From positions 1 through 39,456 of the forward strand of contig JBBSGC010000004.1 of assembly GCA_038254525.1 (NCBI GenBank): a stretch of 39,456 nt of DNA, in the 5' to 3' direction. How positions within the stretch are numbered: position 1 is the stretch's first letter; each line of letters starts with the position of its first letter. Made by a program: the position numbers and the translations under genes. Positions 1 through 8,065 of this stretch are shown piece by piece. The notes beneath the pieces are model-generated. The model was not told where the DNA came from. It searched no databases and saw only the letters and a program-made list of their open reading frames with translations. The stretch is from JBBSGC01 sp038254525. Its GTDB lineage: Bacteria; Actinomycetota; Actinomycetes; Propionibacteriales; Nocardioidaceae.

Positions 1-704
1 GCCCACGTCTGCGCCAACATGGCCAACGCTGCACAGACCACCGCCATGTAGAGCACGGCCGCCCAGTCGCCGAGGCGGTGCGGCAGCACGATCCCGTCGT
101 GGACCGTAGGCAGCAGGCAGACGAACGCAACCACGATCATCTGCAGCAGTGACAACCCGATCGCGTCCGCGGTCGTCGACCAGGCGCCGAGGCCGACGAT
201 GTGCACGCCGTAGAGCAGCGCCGCCAGCAGAGTGAGCGTCTCGCCGTAGCCGAGTGAGAAGCCGGTCAAGCTGAGCACGCCGAGCCCGACGGTCGCCAGG
301 GCAACCGCCGCCCACACCACTGCCGGCACGCGTTCGCGCAGGATGAGCCCGCCGATCACCGGTGTGGCCACGACGTACATGCCGGTGATGAACCCGGAGA
401 CGCTGGCCGAGGTGTGTGCCAGGCCGACGGTCTGGAGGAGCTGCGCGATGCCGTAGACCAGGCCGAGCAGCACCCCGTGCCGGCGGGCCTCCCGGCTCAT
501 CCGGGCGACCGCCCCGGGAGCCACCACGAACAGCACTATTGCGGCGAGGGAGAACCGCAGCGCCAGGAAGTCGGACGCCGGGATGCGCTCGAGAAGGTCC
601 TTGATCAGGAAGAAGGTCGAGCCCCAGGAGATGGTGACTGCCAGCAGGGCCAAGGTGGCGAGCCGACTGTGCCGCCGGGTCGTCGACGTCCGGCGAGCGG
701 GCAT
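1..704 (-). CDS. EamA/DMT-family transporter, 3'-truncated by window edge
   Basis: Predicted inner-membrane drug/metabolite (DMT) exporter of the EamA family; the substrate cannot be read from sequence. Reading leftward from the ATG at 704 gives about 234 residues with no stop before the window edge, against roughly 300 for the family, so the last few helices are missing. The first EamA repeat is recognisable: a basic N-terminus, then a first helix with the typical WGSTFFLIK segment (about residues 27-35), a LRF stretch after helix 2, and a glycine-rich segment GFITGMYVV followed by TPVIGGLILRE, which is characteristic of the end of the first repeat. The gene lies 75 bp downstream of the kinase stop on the same strand, so co-transcription is possible. 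No clear ribosome binding site precedes the ATG. The family call is confident; the function is not assigned. Confidence 0.85.
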   Translation of the reverse strand, partial: MPARRTSTTRRHSRLATLALLAVTISWGSTFFLIKDLLERIPASDFLALRFSLAAIVLFVVAPGAVARMSREARRHGVLLGLVYGIAQLLQTVGLAHTSASVSGFITGMYVVATPVIGGLILRERVPAVVWAAVALATVGLGVLSLTGFSLGYGETLTLLAALLYGVHIVGLGAWSTTADAIGLSLLQMIVVAFVCLLPTVHDGIVLPHRLGDWAAVLYMAVVCAALAMLAQTW

Positions 705-779
705 GGCGCCGATCGTAAGGCAGCGGCGCACACCCGCCGCGCGCGTGGGTTGCGCACGAACCGATCGGAGCGAGCGCGC

Positions 780-2738
780 TCAGACCAGGTAGAGCGTGAT
801 CGTCGCGCCGTAGGGCGCGCTGCTGCCGGCACCGGGGCTCTGCGTGGCGACCAGTCCGAGGCCCAGCGAGTTGGCGGACTGCAGGATGTCGACTTTGAAC
901 CCCAGCGCCCGCAGCGTCGCCGTGGCGTCCGCGACCGGCGAGGCGATGACGCTCGGCACGTCCACCCGCTGCGGACCCTTGCTGACCACCAGCGCCACCT
1001 CGTCCCCGCGGTGCAGCTCGCCCCTGTGCGGGGTCTGGGTCACCACCGAGCCGGCCGGCACGCTGTCGCTGAAGTCGGCCGACCCGGTCACGCGGAAGCC
1101 GAGGCCCACGAGCCGCTGCCGGGCCTGCTTCGCCGGCATGCCCTCGAGGTCGGGGACGGGCACGGGCACCATGCCCTTGCTGACGGTGAGCACGATGACC
1201 GTTCGCGGCTTCACCAGGGCGCCGACGAGGTAGCTGCTCTTCATCACGACGCCCTGGGCGTACTGCCCGGAGAAGCGCTGCACGGTCTCTCCGACGACAA
1301 GGTGGGCGTCGGTGATCGCCTGCTCGGCGTCGGCCAGCGGCATCCCCACGACCGAGGGCACCGCGAAACGCTCCTTGCCCCTGCTCAGCAGGACGGTCAC
1401 GGTGCCTCCGCGCTGGACCCGGTCACCGGCCGCGGGATCGGTCGACAGCACAGTCCCGGCCGGAGCGGTCTCCGAGTAGCCGCCGCGTACCACCGTCATC
1501 GACAAGCCGGCCTGGTCGAGGGTGGCGCCGGCCTCCGCGCGGGTGAGCCCGACCACCTTCGGCGTGTGCGTGTAGCGCCCCACACCGAGGTACCAACCGC
1601 CGACGCCGGCTGCCAGCGCCAGCACCAGCAGTACTGCCAGCAGCACCGGACCGCGGCGCCGTCGAGGTGGCAGCTCGCCCCGGGGTGCCGGGGTCGCCCC
1701 CGTGGGGCGAGGTAGCTCCGGTCGGCCGCCCCGCCCCGGCGGATCGACCACCAGCGTGTGCTCGGCCTCCGGTGTGCCCGACCCGGCCAGGCCCGCGGCC
1801 GCCCATGCGTGGTCCGCCACCTCGTCGGGGACGGTCCGCCGGGGCATCAGGTCGGTGGTCAGGTCCGGGTCGTCGACCACGCCGGCGTCCAGGGTGGCCG
1901 CGACCCGGCGCACCTGACGGAGCAGCACCCCCGCGTCGGTCGGACGCAGGTCCCGGTCCCGCGCGGTCGCCCGGGCGACCAGGGCGTCGACGTACGGCGG
2001 GATCCCGGGCTGCGCACCGGAGGGCAGCGGCACGTCGTCGTGGACGTGCTTGTAGGCCACCTGGATCGGCGTGTCCGCCTCGTGTGGTTTGACGCCGGTG
2101 AGCATCTCGTAGAGCAGCACGCCACAGGCGTAGACGTCGCAGCGCGCATCGGTGCCCGTGTGCAGCACCAGCTCGGGCGCTACGTAGGACACCGTGCCCA
2201 TGAGCATCCCCGCCGTCGCGGTGGGTGCCGTCGTCGAGGTGACCGCCCGGGCAAGTCCGAAGTCGGCGACCTTGAGCAGCCCCGTCGGTGGGATGAGGAC
2301 GTTCTCCGGCTTGATGTCGCGATGCACCAGGCCGGCCTCGTGGGCAGCTGACAGCGCGGTCACGATCTGCTCGAGCACGGCAAGCGCCCGTCGCGGGGCC
2401 AGCGGTGCCTCCTTGCGGATCACGTCTCTCAGCGTGGTGCCCGGGACGTACTCCATGACGAGGTAGACGGTGCCGTCGTCGTCGCCCTGGTCGAAGACGG
2501 CGACCACGTTGGGATGGTTGAGCCGCGCAGCCGCGCGGGCCTCGCGCACGAACCTGTCGGCGAAGTCGTCGTCGGACCCGAGACCCTCGTGCATGATCTT
2601 GATCGCGACCAGCCGGTCGAGGCGCACATCGGTAGCGGTGTAGACGGTCGCCATCCCACCGCGGGCGATCCGGTCGGTGATCAGGTAGCGACCGTCGAGC
2701 AGCCGGTGGCGCAGGGACTCGCTGCTCCCACCGGCCAC
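780..2738 (-). CDS. pknL: PknL-like serine/threonine protein kinase with four PASTA repeats
   Basis: Transmembrane eukaryotic-type Ser/Thr kinase, 652 aa from the GTG at 2738, which has a GGAG Shine-Dalgarno 9 bases upstream; the open frame extends further upstream only as unused sequence. Kinase landmarks: glycine loop ARGGMATVY (about 25-33), VAIK lysine at 47, HRDIKPEN (139-146, catalytic Asp141), DFG (159-161), a Thr/Ser-rich activation loop (167-182) and APE (187-189). A Pro/Arg-rich juxtamembrane linker leads to one helix (about 364-384) and then four extracellular PASTA repeats (about 390-652), likely sensors of muropeptides or lipid II. The first loop glycine is Ala, as I recall for mycobacterial PknL. 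Adjacency to an Rv2175c-like gene and a prenyl synthase matches the pknL locus. M. tuberculosis PknL itself lacks the PASTA array, so the symbol rests on synteny and kinase-domain likeness. Confidence 0.9.
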   Translation of the reverse strand: MAGGSSESLRHRLLDGRYLITDRIARGGMATVYTATDVRLDRLVAIKIMHEGLGSDDDFADRFVREARAAARLNHPNVVAVFDQGDDDGTVYLVMEYVPGTTLRDVIRKEAPLAPRRALAVLEQIVTALSAAHEAGLVHRDIKPENVLIPPTGLLKVADFGLARAVTSTTAPTATAGMLMGTVSYVAPELVLHTGTDARCDVYACGVLLYEMLTGVKPHEADTPIQVAYKHVHDDVPLPSGAQPGIPPYVDALVARATARDRDLRPTDAGVLLRQVRRVAATLDAGVVDDPDLTTDLMPRRTVPDEVADHAWAAAGLAGSGTPEAEHTLVVDPPGRGGRPELPRPTGATPAPRGELPPRRRRGPVLLAVLLVLALAAGVGGWYLGVGRYTHTPKVVGLTRAEAGATLDQAGLSMTVVRGGYSETAPAGTVLSTDPAAGDRVQRGGTVTVLLSRGKERFAVPSVVGMPLADAEQAITDAHLVVGETVQRFSGQYAQGVVMKSSYLVGALVKPRTVIVLTVSKGMVPVPVPDLEGMPAKQARQRLVGLGFRVTGSADFSDSVPAGSVVTQTPHRGELHRGDEVALVVSKGPQRVDVPSVIASPVADATATLRALGFKVDILQSANSLGLGLVATQSPGAGSSAPYGATITLYLV

Positions 2739-2897
2739 AGGCCGCTCCGTTCGTGACTGCCCGGTGACCGTTGGGGCCAGGGCGGGCGGGTCGCCGGGCC
2801 GGTCGCGGGACCCCGCTACCGAGCATAGGTGCCGCCGAGGCAGTGGCCCGGGAGGCACGCCCTGGCCGCAACGGTCACCCCGTGAAAGTCTGCTGGC
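2739..2897. promoter_or_regulatory. Divergent intergenic region between pknL-like and Rv2175c-like genes
   Basis: This 159-bp gap separates two divergent genes, so it must hold both promoters. On the minus strand a TATGCT hexamer (2827 to 2822) is a reasonable -10 for the kinase, with a leader of roughly 80 nt, but no good -35 is visible. No convincing plus-strand hexamers were found. Confidence 0.35.
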
Positions 2898-3266
2898 GTG
2901 GCAAGCGACGAGCGAGGCATTCCCGAACCCCTGGCCGAGCTGGTGCCGTACTGGCTCAGCCTGGCCGAGGTGGCGGAGCGGTTCGGCGTCCCTGCTTCGC
3001 GGGTACGTCAGCTGGCCAGGGAGCACGATCTGGCGACGGCGGGTCGTCGAGCCGAGTGGGTGCCTGCCCTGTTCCTCGACGGGCCGGCGGTGGTCAAAGG
3101 GCTGCCCGGGACGCTGACCCTTCTGCACGACGCCGGCTACGCGCCCGAGGAGGCGATCGGCTGGCTGTTCACCTCCGACGAGTCCCTGCCCGGGCGGCCG
3201 ATCGACGCACTTCGGGAGGACCGCGGAGTGGAGGTGCGCCGGCGCGCCCAGGCCCTCGGGTTCTGA
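2898..3266 (+). CDS. Rv2175c-like winged-helix DNA-binding protein
   Basis: Small DNA-binding protein of 122 aa. The N-terminal third has a helix-turn-helix of the kind found in the Rv2175c family: LSLAEVAERFGVPASRVRQL at about residues 20-39, followed by a region (WVPALFLDG, LPGTLTLLHDAGY, EEAIGWLFT) that matches the conserved C-terminal half of this family as I remember it. In M. tuberculosis Rv2175c is a substrate of the neighbouring kinase PknL, phosphorylated on an N-terminal threonine, which reduces DNA binding. Here the GTG at 2898 gives a shorter N-terminal tail with no threonine before the HTH, so that switch may be absent or may use another residue. The gene is divergent from the kinase and convergent with the prenyl synthase, with only 7 bp between the two stop codons. 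Confidence 0.8.
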   Translation: MASDERGIPEPLAELVPYWLSLAEVAERFGVPASRVRQLAREHDLATAGRRAEWVPALFLDGPAVVKGLPGTLTLLHDAGYAPEEAIGWLFTSDESLPGRPIDALREDRGVEVRRRAQALGF

Positions 3267-3273
3267 GCGCTGC

Positions 3274-4362
3274 TCAGCGCGAGCGCCGCACCGAGCGCTC
3301 CGCCAGGCCCTCGAGCGCCCGGCACACCGCTGGGTCGGCGATCGGTGCCGCATCCAAAGCGGTCCGCGCCGTGGTGTGCAAACGTTCGATCTGCTCCTCG
3401 ACGGCGGCCAGAGCGCCGGTACGCACAATGACGGCTCGGGCCTGGGTGACCGCCTCCGGCCCGGCGGTGGGGTTGCCGAGCACGCGGTCGAGCAGCGCCC
3501 GTTCGGAGTCGTCGGCCCGCTCGTACGCTCGGGCGAGCAGGACCGTGCGCTTGCCCTCCCGCAGGTCGTCGCCGGCGGGTTTCCCGGTGACCGCGGAGTC
3601 CCCGAACATTCCGAGCACGTCGTCGCGCAGCTGGAAGGCCTCGCCCACTGGCACTCCGACGGCACTGAGGCTCGCGAGCAGCGCCTGTTCGGCACCGGCG
3701 AGTGCCGCCCCGACGTGCAACGGGCGCTCGACTGTGTACTTCGCCGCCTTGAAGCGCACGACCCGCATGGCGGTGTCCACGGACGGGTCGTCGGCCGCCT
3801 GCGCGACCATGTCGAGGAACTGCCCGGCCACGACCTCGCTCTTGCACAGGTCGAGGTAGGGCGACGCCAGGGCGAGAGTGTCCGGCGGCAGCCCGCAGGA
3901 GCGGAACATCTCGTCGGCCCACGACAGCATGAGGTCCCCGACCAAGATGGCCACCCCTGCGCCGTGCGCCCGCGCGTCACCGCGCCAACCGTGGTGTACG
4001 TGTCTGGTGGCGAAGGCCTCGTGAACCGACGGGCGGCCTCGTCGGGTGGCGGAGCTGTCGATGAGGTCGTCGTGCACCAGCGCGCTGCTCTGCAGCCACT
4101 CCAGCGCCGCGGCCACCTCCACGACCGCGGGCTCGTCAGCTGCGCCGCCTGCGGCCCGCCAGCCCCAGTAGCAGTACGCCGCGCGCAGCCGCTTGCCACC
4201 GGAGACGCATGCGTGAGCTGCATCGATGAGCGGTGTCACCGCTGGCCCGGCCTCCGCCAGGCGCTCGCGCTGCTTGGCCACGAATCGGACCAAGGCCTGC
4301 TCGAGCCGCTCGTCCAGCGTCGCCGAGCCAACCACGGGAGCCCGGGGCGCCGCCTTGTTCAT
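3274..4362 (-). CDS. Polyprenyl (geranylgeranyl-type) diphosphate synthase
   Basis: All-trans isoprenyl diphosphate synthase of 362 aa, condensing isopentenyl diphosphate onto allylic diphosphates in the cytoplasm. Visible motifs are GGKRLR (55-60), a first aspartate-rich motif DDLID (98-102) and a second motif region FQLRDDVLGMFGD (243-255), followed by a KPAGDDLREGK loop (261-271). The bulky aromatic pair upstream of the first motif that limits chain length is not obvious (WLQSSALVHDD), which suggests a C20 or longer product, but chain length is not reliably predictable. At the equivalent place M. tuberculosis has idsA2 (Rv2173). The product could feed carotenoid, quinone or other lipid synthesis. 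It is divergent from metF across a 211-bp gap containing a perfect palindrome. ATG start at 4362. Confidence 0.92.
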   Translation of the reverse strand: MNKAAPRAPVVGSATLDERLEQALVRFVAKQRERLAEAGPAVTPLIDAAHACVSGGKRLRAAYCYWGWRAAGGAADEPAVVEVAAALEWLQSSALVHDDLIDSSATRRGRPSVHEAFATRHVHHGWRGDARAHGAGVAILVGDLMLSWADEMFRSCGLPPDTLALASPYLDLCKSEVVAGQFLDMVAQAADDPSVDTAMRVVRFKAAKYTVERPLHVGAALAGAEQALLASLSAVGVPVGEAFQLRDDVLGMFGDSAVTGKPAGDDLREGKRTVLLARAYERADDSERALLDRVLGNPTAGPEAVTQARAVIVRTGALAAVEEQIERLHTTARTALDAAPIADPAVCRALEGLAERSVRRSR

Positions 4363-4459
4363 GGCGCTGGGGCCTCCTCCGCGACTGCTAGCCGTGTCCG
4401 GTCACGCTAGTGCACCACCGGGCGGCTCGCCCCTCGTCCCGAAGTGCGCGCCTGCCCGG

Positions 4460-4485
4460 CTTTCACCACGGCACCGTGGTGAAAG
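4460..4485. promoter_or_regulatory. Perfect 26-bp palindrome, probable operator
   Basis: Two perfect 12-bp arms, CTTTCACCACGG (4460-4471) and CCGTGGTGAAAG (4474-4485), are separated by only CA. The element lies in the gap between divergent genes (prenyl synthase start 4362, metF start 4574), so it cannot terminate either one. It has no T-tract. The symmetry fits a dimeric repressor or activator. I do not recognise the consensus; it is not a LexA, Zur or MraZ site. Confidence 0.6.
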
Positions 4486-4573
4486 ACTGCTTGCCGAGCC
4501 GGCGCCGCATAGGTGAGCACACCGTGACCTAGGTAAGCGACGAGGAGCCTCCGGCAACACATAGCCTGGCCGC

Positions 4574-5488
4574 ATGACCCGTGGGCTGCCGACCCGGCTG
4601 CCACGGACCCATCCGCCGGTCGCCGACCGGCTGCGGGACGGTCCGGTGTGCGTCTCATACGAGTTCTTCCCACCTCGCGACGACGAGGGCGAACAGCGGC
4701 TGTGGGCGGCGATTCGCGAGCTGGAACCGCTGAACCCGGCATTCGTGTCGGTCACCTACGGCGCCGGCGGCTCCACCCGGGAACGGACCGTCCGGCTGAC
4801 CGAGCGCATCGCCGCCGAAACCATCGTGCAGCCGGTGGCGCACCTGACCTGCGTCGGTCACTCCCGGTCGGAACTGCGGGCGATCATCGGCCAGTATGCC
4901 GACGCCGAGGTCACCGGGGTGCTGGCCCTGCGGGGTGACCCGCCCGGTGGTCCCGGTACGCCCTGGCGGCGCCACCCGGACGGCTTTGACCACGCGATCG
5001 AGCTGGTCGAGATGCTGGTCCAGCTCGGGGACTTCTCCGTCGGCGTGGCCGCCTTCCCCCGGGGCCACCCTCAGTCTGTCGACCTCGATGCCGATGCGCG
5101 GGTCCTGGCTGCCAAGGCGCGTGCGGGTGCGCGGTTCGCGGTGACGCAGCTGTTCTTCCGGGCCGAGGAGTACGCCCGGCTGATCGACCAGGTGGCCGCG
5201 CTGGGTTGCGACATTCCGATCCTGCCCGGGGTCATGCCGATCACCAGCCTTCGGCAGATCGACCGGCTGGCCGAGCTCTCGGGCTCGCCGGTGCCGATCG
5301 CGATCGCCTCCCCGCTGGAGCGTCTCGGCCCCGACCCGGCAGCGGTACGGGCCGCCGGCATCGACATCGCGACGTCCTTGTGCTCGGAGCTGCTCGACCT
5401 GGGCGCGCCGGGTCTGCACTTCTACACGCTCAACCATTCGCGGGCCACCCGGCAGATCCAGGAGAACCTGAGCAGCCGTATCGGCTGA
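4574..5488 (+). CDS. metF: Methylenetetrahydrofolate reductase (MetF)
   Basis: Reduces 5,10-methylenetetrahydrofolate to 5-methyltetrahydrofolate, the methyl donor for methionine synthesis. The protein is 304 aa, the usual size of bacterial MetF. The catalytic glutamate motif YEFFPPR (29-35, Glu30) is present, followed by VTYGAGGSTR (60-69), HLTCVG (90-95), an LRGDPP segment typical of the flavin/folate site, and FAVTQLFF and LPGVMPI in the second half of the barrel. The flavin-contact motifs look canonical, so I expect an FAD-dependent enzyme. A metF-like gene (Rv2172c) lies at the equivalent place in M. tuberculosis. Upstream is the 26-bp palindrome; downstream is a short inverted repeat. 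The ATG at 4574 is the natural start given family length. Confidence 0.95.
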   Translation: MTRGLPTRLPRTHPPVADRLRDGPVCVSYEFFPPRDDEGEQRLWAAIRELEPLNPAFVSVTYGAGGSTRERTVRLTERIAAETIVQPVAHLTCVGHSRSELRAIIGQYADAEVTGVLALRGDPPGGPGTPWRRHPDGFDHAIELVEMLVQLGDFSVGVAAFPRGHPQSVDLDADARVLAAKARAGARFAVTQLFFRAEEYARLIDQVAALGCDIPILPGVMPITSLRQIDRLAELSGSPVPIAIASPLERLGPDPAAVRAAGIDIATSLCSELLDLGAPGLHFYTLNHSRATRQIQENLSSRIG

Positions 5489-5525
5489 ACGGATGATTTA
5501 TGTCCCCGTTTCGGGCCGATCTGTG

Positions 5526-5556
5526 CGTGCAGCCACCGACCTGTGCACGTGGCTGC
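5526..5556 (+). repeat. Overlapping inverted repeats downstream of metF
   Basis: GCAGCCAC (5529-5536) pairs with GTGGCTGC (5549-5556), and an alternative stem pairs CGTGCA (5526-5531) with TGCACG (5544-5549). The two stems share bases and exclude one another. There is no U-tract, so intrinsic termination of metF is only a weak possibility. The element ends just before the start chosen for the next small gene. Confidence 0.4.
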
Positions 5557-5568
5557 GATATTGAGCCG

Positions 5569-5835
5569 GTGAGCACCAAGCAGCGCCTGGAGCGCACGTT
5601 GCTGCGGTTCCTCGCGGTAGCCTGCGCCGGTCTGTGCGCGTGCGCGGCGGCGGCGCTGGCCTCCGACGTGACCGCGATCGACCCGCGGGTGCTGCTGACG
5701 GCTGCCTGGCTTTCTGGCCTCGTCGGCCTCATCTGCTCGGTGGCGTCTTGTTGCGTCGAAGGTGACTCGACCGACGACCCCGAGTACTTCGCCTCGATCG
5801 TGCGTGGGCTGCGCAAGGAGTGGCAGCGCGGCTGA
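5569..5835 (+). CDS. Small two-helix membrane protein, unknown function
   Basis: Unrecognised protein of 88 aa from the GTG at 5569. The open frame reaches back to 5500, but residues upstream of 5569 look like translated non-coding sequence, including the inverted repeat. It has a basic N-terminus, a hydrophobic Ala/Cys-rich segment (about residues 11-31), a second helix (about 42-63) and a short acidic then basic cytoplasmic tail ending KEWQRG. Five cysteines sit in or next to the helices, which is unusual for a small actinobacterial membrane protein. There is no clear Shine-Dalgarno. Convergent with the following gene, with 8 bp between the stop codons. Frame retention and composition support coding; the start is uncertain. 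Confidence 0.55.
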   Translation: MSTKQRLERTLLRFLAVACAGLCACAAAALASDVTAIDPRVLLTAAWLSGLVGLICSVASCCVEGDSTDDPEYFASIVRGLRKEWQRG

Positions 5836-5843
5836 GCTCGAGT

Positions 5844-6365
5844 TCAGTCCCCGGCGACGCCGTCGATGCGCTCGCGCAGCAGGTCGGCGTGACCGTTGTG
5901 CCGGGCGTACTCCTCGATCATGTGCACATAGATCCACCGCAGGCCGATCCGGCGCCCATCGGCGTCGGTCTCGACGTCGTCGAGCGAGTGCTCCGGCAGC
6001 AGCCGCCGCAGATCTTCGATCTCGGCCCGGAACGTGGCGAAGTCGCGCTTGACGTCTGCGTCGGCCACGTCGTCGAAGTCGCCGCCGTCGTTGTCGTCGG
6101 TGCAGTAGAACGGCGTGCTGTCGCCGCCGACGACGTCGCGGAACCACCCGCGTTCGACCTCGGTCATGTGCCGCACCAGGCCGAGCAGGGTGAGCGTCGA
6201 CGGCGGCGCGGAGGCTGTCTTGAGCTGCTCGTCGCTGAGCCCCTCGCACTTGATGAGCAAAGTGGCGCGATGGAAATCGAGCCAGGCTTCGAGCATCGTG
6301 CGCTCGTCCGACACGAACGCAGGTCGCACCCGCTGCACCGAGCTGGTTCCTGGGTTGTCGGTCAT
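5844..6365 (-). CDS. DinB/DUF664 family metal-dependent four-helix protein
   Basis: Member of the DinB-like four-helix-bundle superfamily (DUF664; unrelated to DinB polymerase), which includes mycothiol- and bacillithiol-dependent transferases. It has 173 aa. Candidate metal-binding histidines sit in LVRHMTEVERGWF (His66) and in the C-terminal signature WIYVHMIEEYARHNGHADLLRE (His148 with His156 or His159). The signature at 144-165 is the most diagnostic part of the protein. The substrate is unknown; thiol transfer using mycothiol would fit an actinobacterium but is inference. ATG at 6365. The gene stands alone between a convergent neighbour and the YbaK gene on the same strand, 74 bp away. 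Confidence 0.85.
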   Translation of the reverse strand: MTDNPGTSSVQRVRPAFVSDERTMLEAWLDFHRATLLIKCEGLSDEQLKTASAPPSTLTLLGLVRHMTEVERGWFRDVVGGDSTPFYCTDDNDGGDFDDVADADVKRDFATFRAEIEDLRRLLPEHSLDDVETDADGRRIGLRWIYVHMIEEYARHNGHADLLRERIDGVAGD

Positions 6366-6439
6366 GGCCGCGACGCTACCGGTTGCGAGGGCGTCCTCGA
6401 CAGCGCGTCTCCGGCCCGCAGCTCCAGACCGGTGGGCGC

Positions 6440-6919
6440 TCAGCCGACGTCGGCCGGCTCCCCATCAGTGATGCGGAGCAGCTCCTCGTAGCCGGTCGGG
6501 AACACCGCATGCGGATGACCCGCTGCCGCCCAGACCACCTGGTGCTCGGCCAACGCCCGGTCGACCACGGTGCGCAGTCTGTTGGGATGTCCGACCGGCG
6601 CCACGCCCCCGATCGCCTGTCCGGTGGCGGACCGGACGAACTCCGGTGCGGCCCGGGACAGCTCGGGCAGCCCCAGCGCCGACGCAAGCCGGACGGTGTC
6701 CACCCGGTGCGCGCCCGAGGTCAGTACGAGAAGCGGTTCGCCTGCTGCGTCGAAAACCAGGCTGTTGGCGATGGCGCCGACGTCGCAACCCAGCGCCGCT
6801 GCCGCCTCGGCGGCCGTCCGTGCGGAGTCGGGAAGGACGCGGACCCGACCAACCGCGCCGCGATCGGCCAACGTCGCAACGACGTTGCGGATCGAGGGAT
6901 GCTCGTAGTCAACGCTCAC
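6440..6919 (-). CDS. ybaK: YbaK/EbsC-family aminoacyl-tRNA deacylase
   Basis: Predicted cytoplasmic editing enzyme of the YbaK/ProX superfamily, which hydrolyses mischarged aminoacyl-tRNA such as Cys-tRNA(Pro) or Ala-tRNA(Pro). The protein is 159 aa, close to the family norm. The family fold is recognisable from the TAAEAAAALGCDVGAIANSLVF segment (about residues 35-56), the LTSGAHRVD motif (about 66-74), ATGQAIGGVAPVGHP (about 98-112) and the C-terminal AGHPHAVFPTGYEELLRIT. I cannot tell which mischarged tRNA it edits. The start is a GTG at 6919; a TTTCGGGGGTG context gives only a close-spaced purine stretch. No operon partner is evident. The symbol reflects the family, not proven orthology. 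Confidence 0.88.
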   Translation of the reverse strand: MSVDYEHPSIRNVVATLADRGAVGRVRVLPDSARTAAEAAAALGCDVGAIANSLVFDAAGEPLLVLTSGAHRVDTVRLASALGLPELSRAAPEFVRSATGQAIGGVAPVGHPNRLRTVVDRALAEHQVVWAAAGHPHAVFPTGYEELLRITDGEPADVG

Positions 6920-7028
6920 CCCCGAAACCTACGCCGGTGACCCGTCGCTCGGGCCGTCCAGCCGGCAGACCTGCCCGCACCTACCCTTGACCCGTGTCCT
7001 GCCTGGTCGCTCGCTGTCATCCGCCGTC

Positions 7029-8030
7029 GTGCCTCGGCTGAGGAACGTCTCTGCGGCGGAGCCCGGCTTCACCAGGCGCCGAGCCGGCCGCGGGTTCGTC
7101 TACCTCGACTCCCGAGGGGTGCAGCTCGGCGTGGCGGAGGTCGCCCGGATCCGGTCCCTGGTGATTCCCCCGGCCTGGAAGGACGTGTGGATCTGCCGAC
7201 ATCCCAACGGGCACATCCAGGCGGTCGGCACCGATGCGAAGGGCCGACGGCAGTACCTGTACCACCCGTACTGGCGGGTCCGGCGCGACGCGCTCAAACA
7301 CGACCACGTCCTGGAAGTGGCCAGCCGGCTGCCCGCTGCGCGGTTGCGGGTGCGGGAGGTCCTCGCCACGCCCGCGGTAGGGCTGGAGCACGCGACGGCC
7401 ACCGCCTTCCGGTTGCTCGACCTCGGCTACTTCCGGATCGGCAGCGACACGTACGCATCGGTCAACGGCAGCTACGGGTTGACCACGCTCCGGCGCGAGC
7501 ACGTCCGGCGCCGGGGTGCGGTGTTGGTGTTCGAGTTCAGGGCTAAGTCCGGTGTCGAGCAACTGATCGAGATCCGCGACGCGGTGACGATCGCGGCGGT
7601 CGAGCCGATGCGCCGGCGGCGCGGCGGCGGCGAGGAGCTGCTGGCGTACAAGGAAGAACGGATCTGGCGCGACCTGACCGCCGCGCACGTCAACGACTAT
7701 CTCAAGCAGCTCATCGGCGAGGACGTGTCGGCCAAGGACTTCCGCACCTGGCACGGGACCGTGCACGCGGCCGTGGCACTGGCCCAGCGGCCGGCGACCA
7801 CGGTCACCGCGCGCAAGCGGGCGGTGGCTGCGGCGATGCGGGAGGTCGCCACCCATCTGGGCAACACCCCGACCGTGGCCCGCGCCTCCTACGTCGATGA
7901 CCGCGTGATCGAGCGCTACTACGAGGGCCGCGACATCTCCGCGGCCGTGCGCCGAGCTGAGCGGAAGCGCGACGAGTCAGCCCGCCAACAGGTCGTCGAG
8001 CGGGCGTTGCTCACGCTGCTGCGGAGCTGA
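7029..8030 (+). CDS. Type IB DNA topoisomerase
   Basis: Relaxes supercoils by nicking one strand through a 3'-phosphotyrosine, as in poxvirus and eukaryotic topoisomerase I. The protein is 333 aa from the GTG at 7029; a TTG at 6987 would add 14 residues, but neither start has a good ribosome site. The N-terminal domain contains RAGRGFVYLD and the PPAWKDVWIC region. Catalytic landmarks are FRIGSDTY (Arg136), an AKSG lysine, KDFRTWHGT with a second arginine, and GNTPTVARASY ending in the active-site Tyr288. The poxvirus catalytic histidine, nine residues before the tyrosine, is Asn here, which I believe is usual in bacterial members. It lies just upstream of the SOS cassette, but the LexA box is downstream of its stop, so it is probably outside that regulon. 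Confidence 0.9.
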   Translation: MPRLRNVSAAEPGFTRRRAGRGFVYLDSRGVQLGVAEVARIRSLVIPPAWKDVWICRHPNGHIQAVGTDAKGRRQYLYHPYWRVRRDALKHDHVLEVASRLPAARLRVREVLATPAVGLEHATATAFRLLDLGYFRIGSDTYASVNGSYGLTTLRREHVRRRGAVLVFEFRAKSGVEQLIEIRDAVTIAAVEPMRRRRGGGEELLAYKEERIWRDLTAAHVNDYLKQLIGEDVSAKDFRTWHGTVHAAVALAQRPATTVTARKRAVAAAMREVATHLGNTPTVARASYVDDRVIERYYEGRDISAAVRRAERKRDESARQQVVERALLTLLRS

Positions 8031-8065
8031 GGGTAAGCGGTCGAGCACCAGGTTTCGGCCAGACA

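Noticed and set aside
414..1715. Long plus-strand open frame across the transporter and kinase genes
   Set aside because: Opposite-strand shadow of the EamA and kinase genes; Arg/His/Gly-rich composition with no family motif.
2739..4223. N-terminal extension of the kinase frame to 4223
   Set aside because: It would run antisense through Rv2175c-like and in another frame of the prenyl synthase; the GTG at 2738 has a ribosome site and a normal kinase N-terminus.
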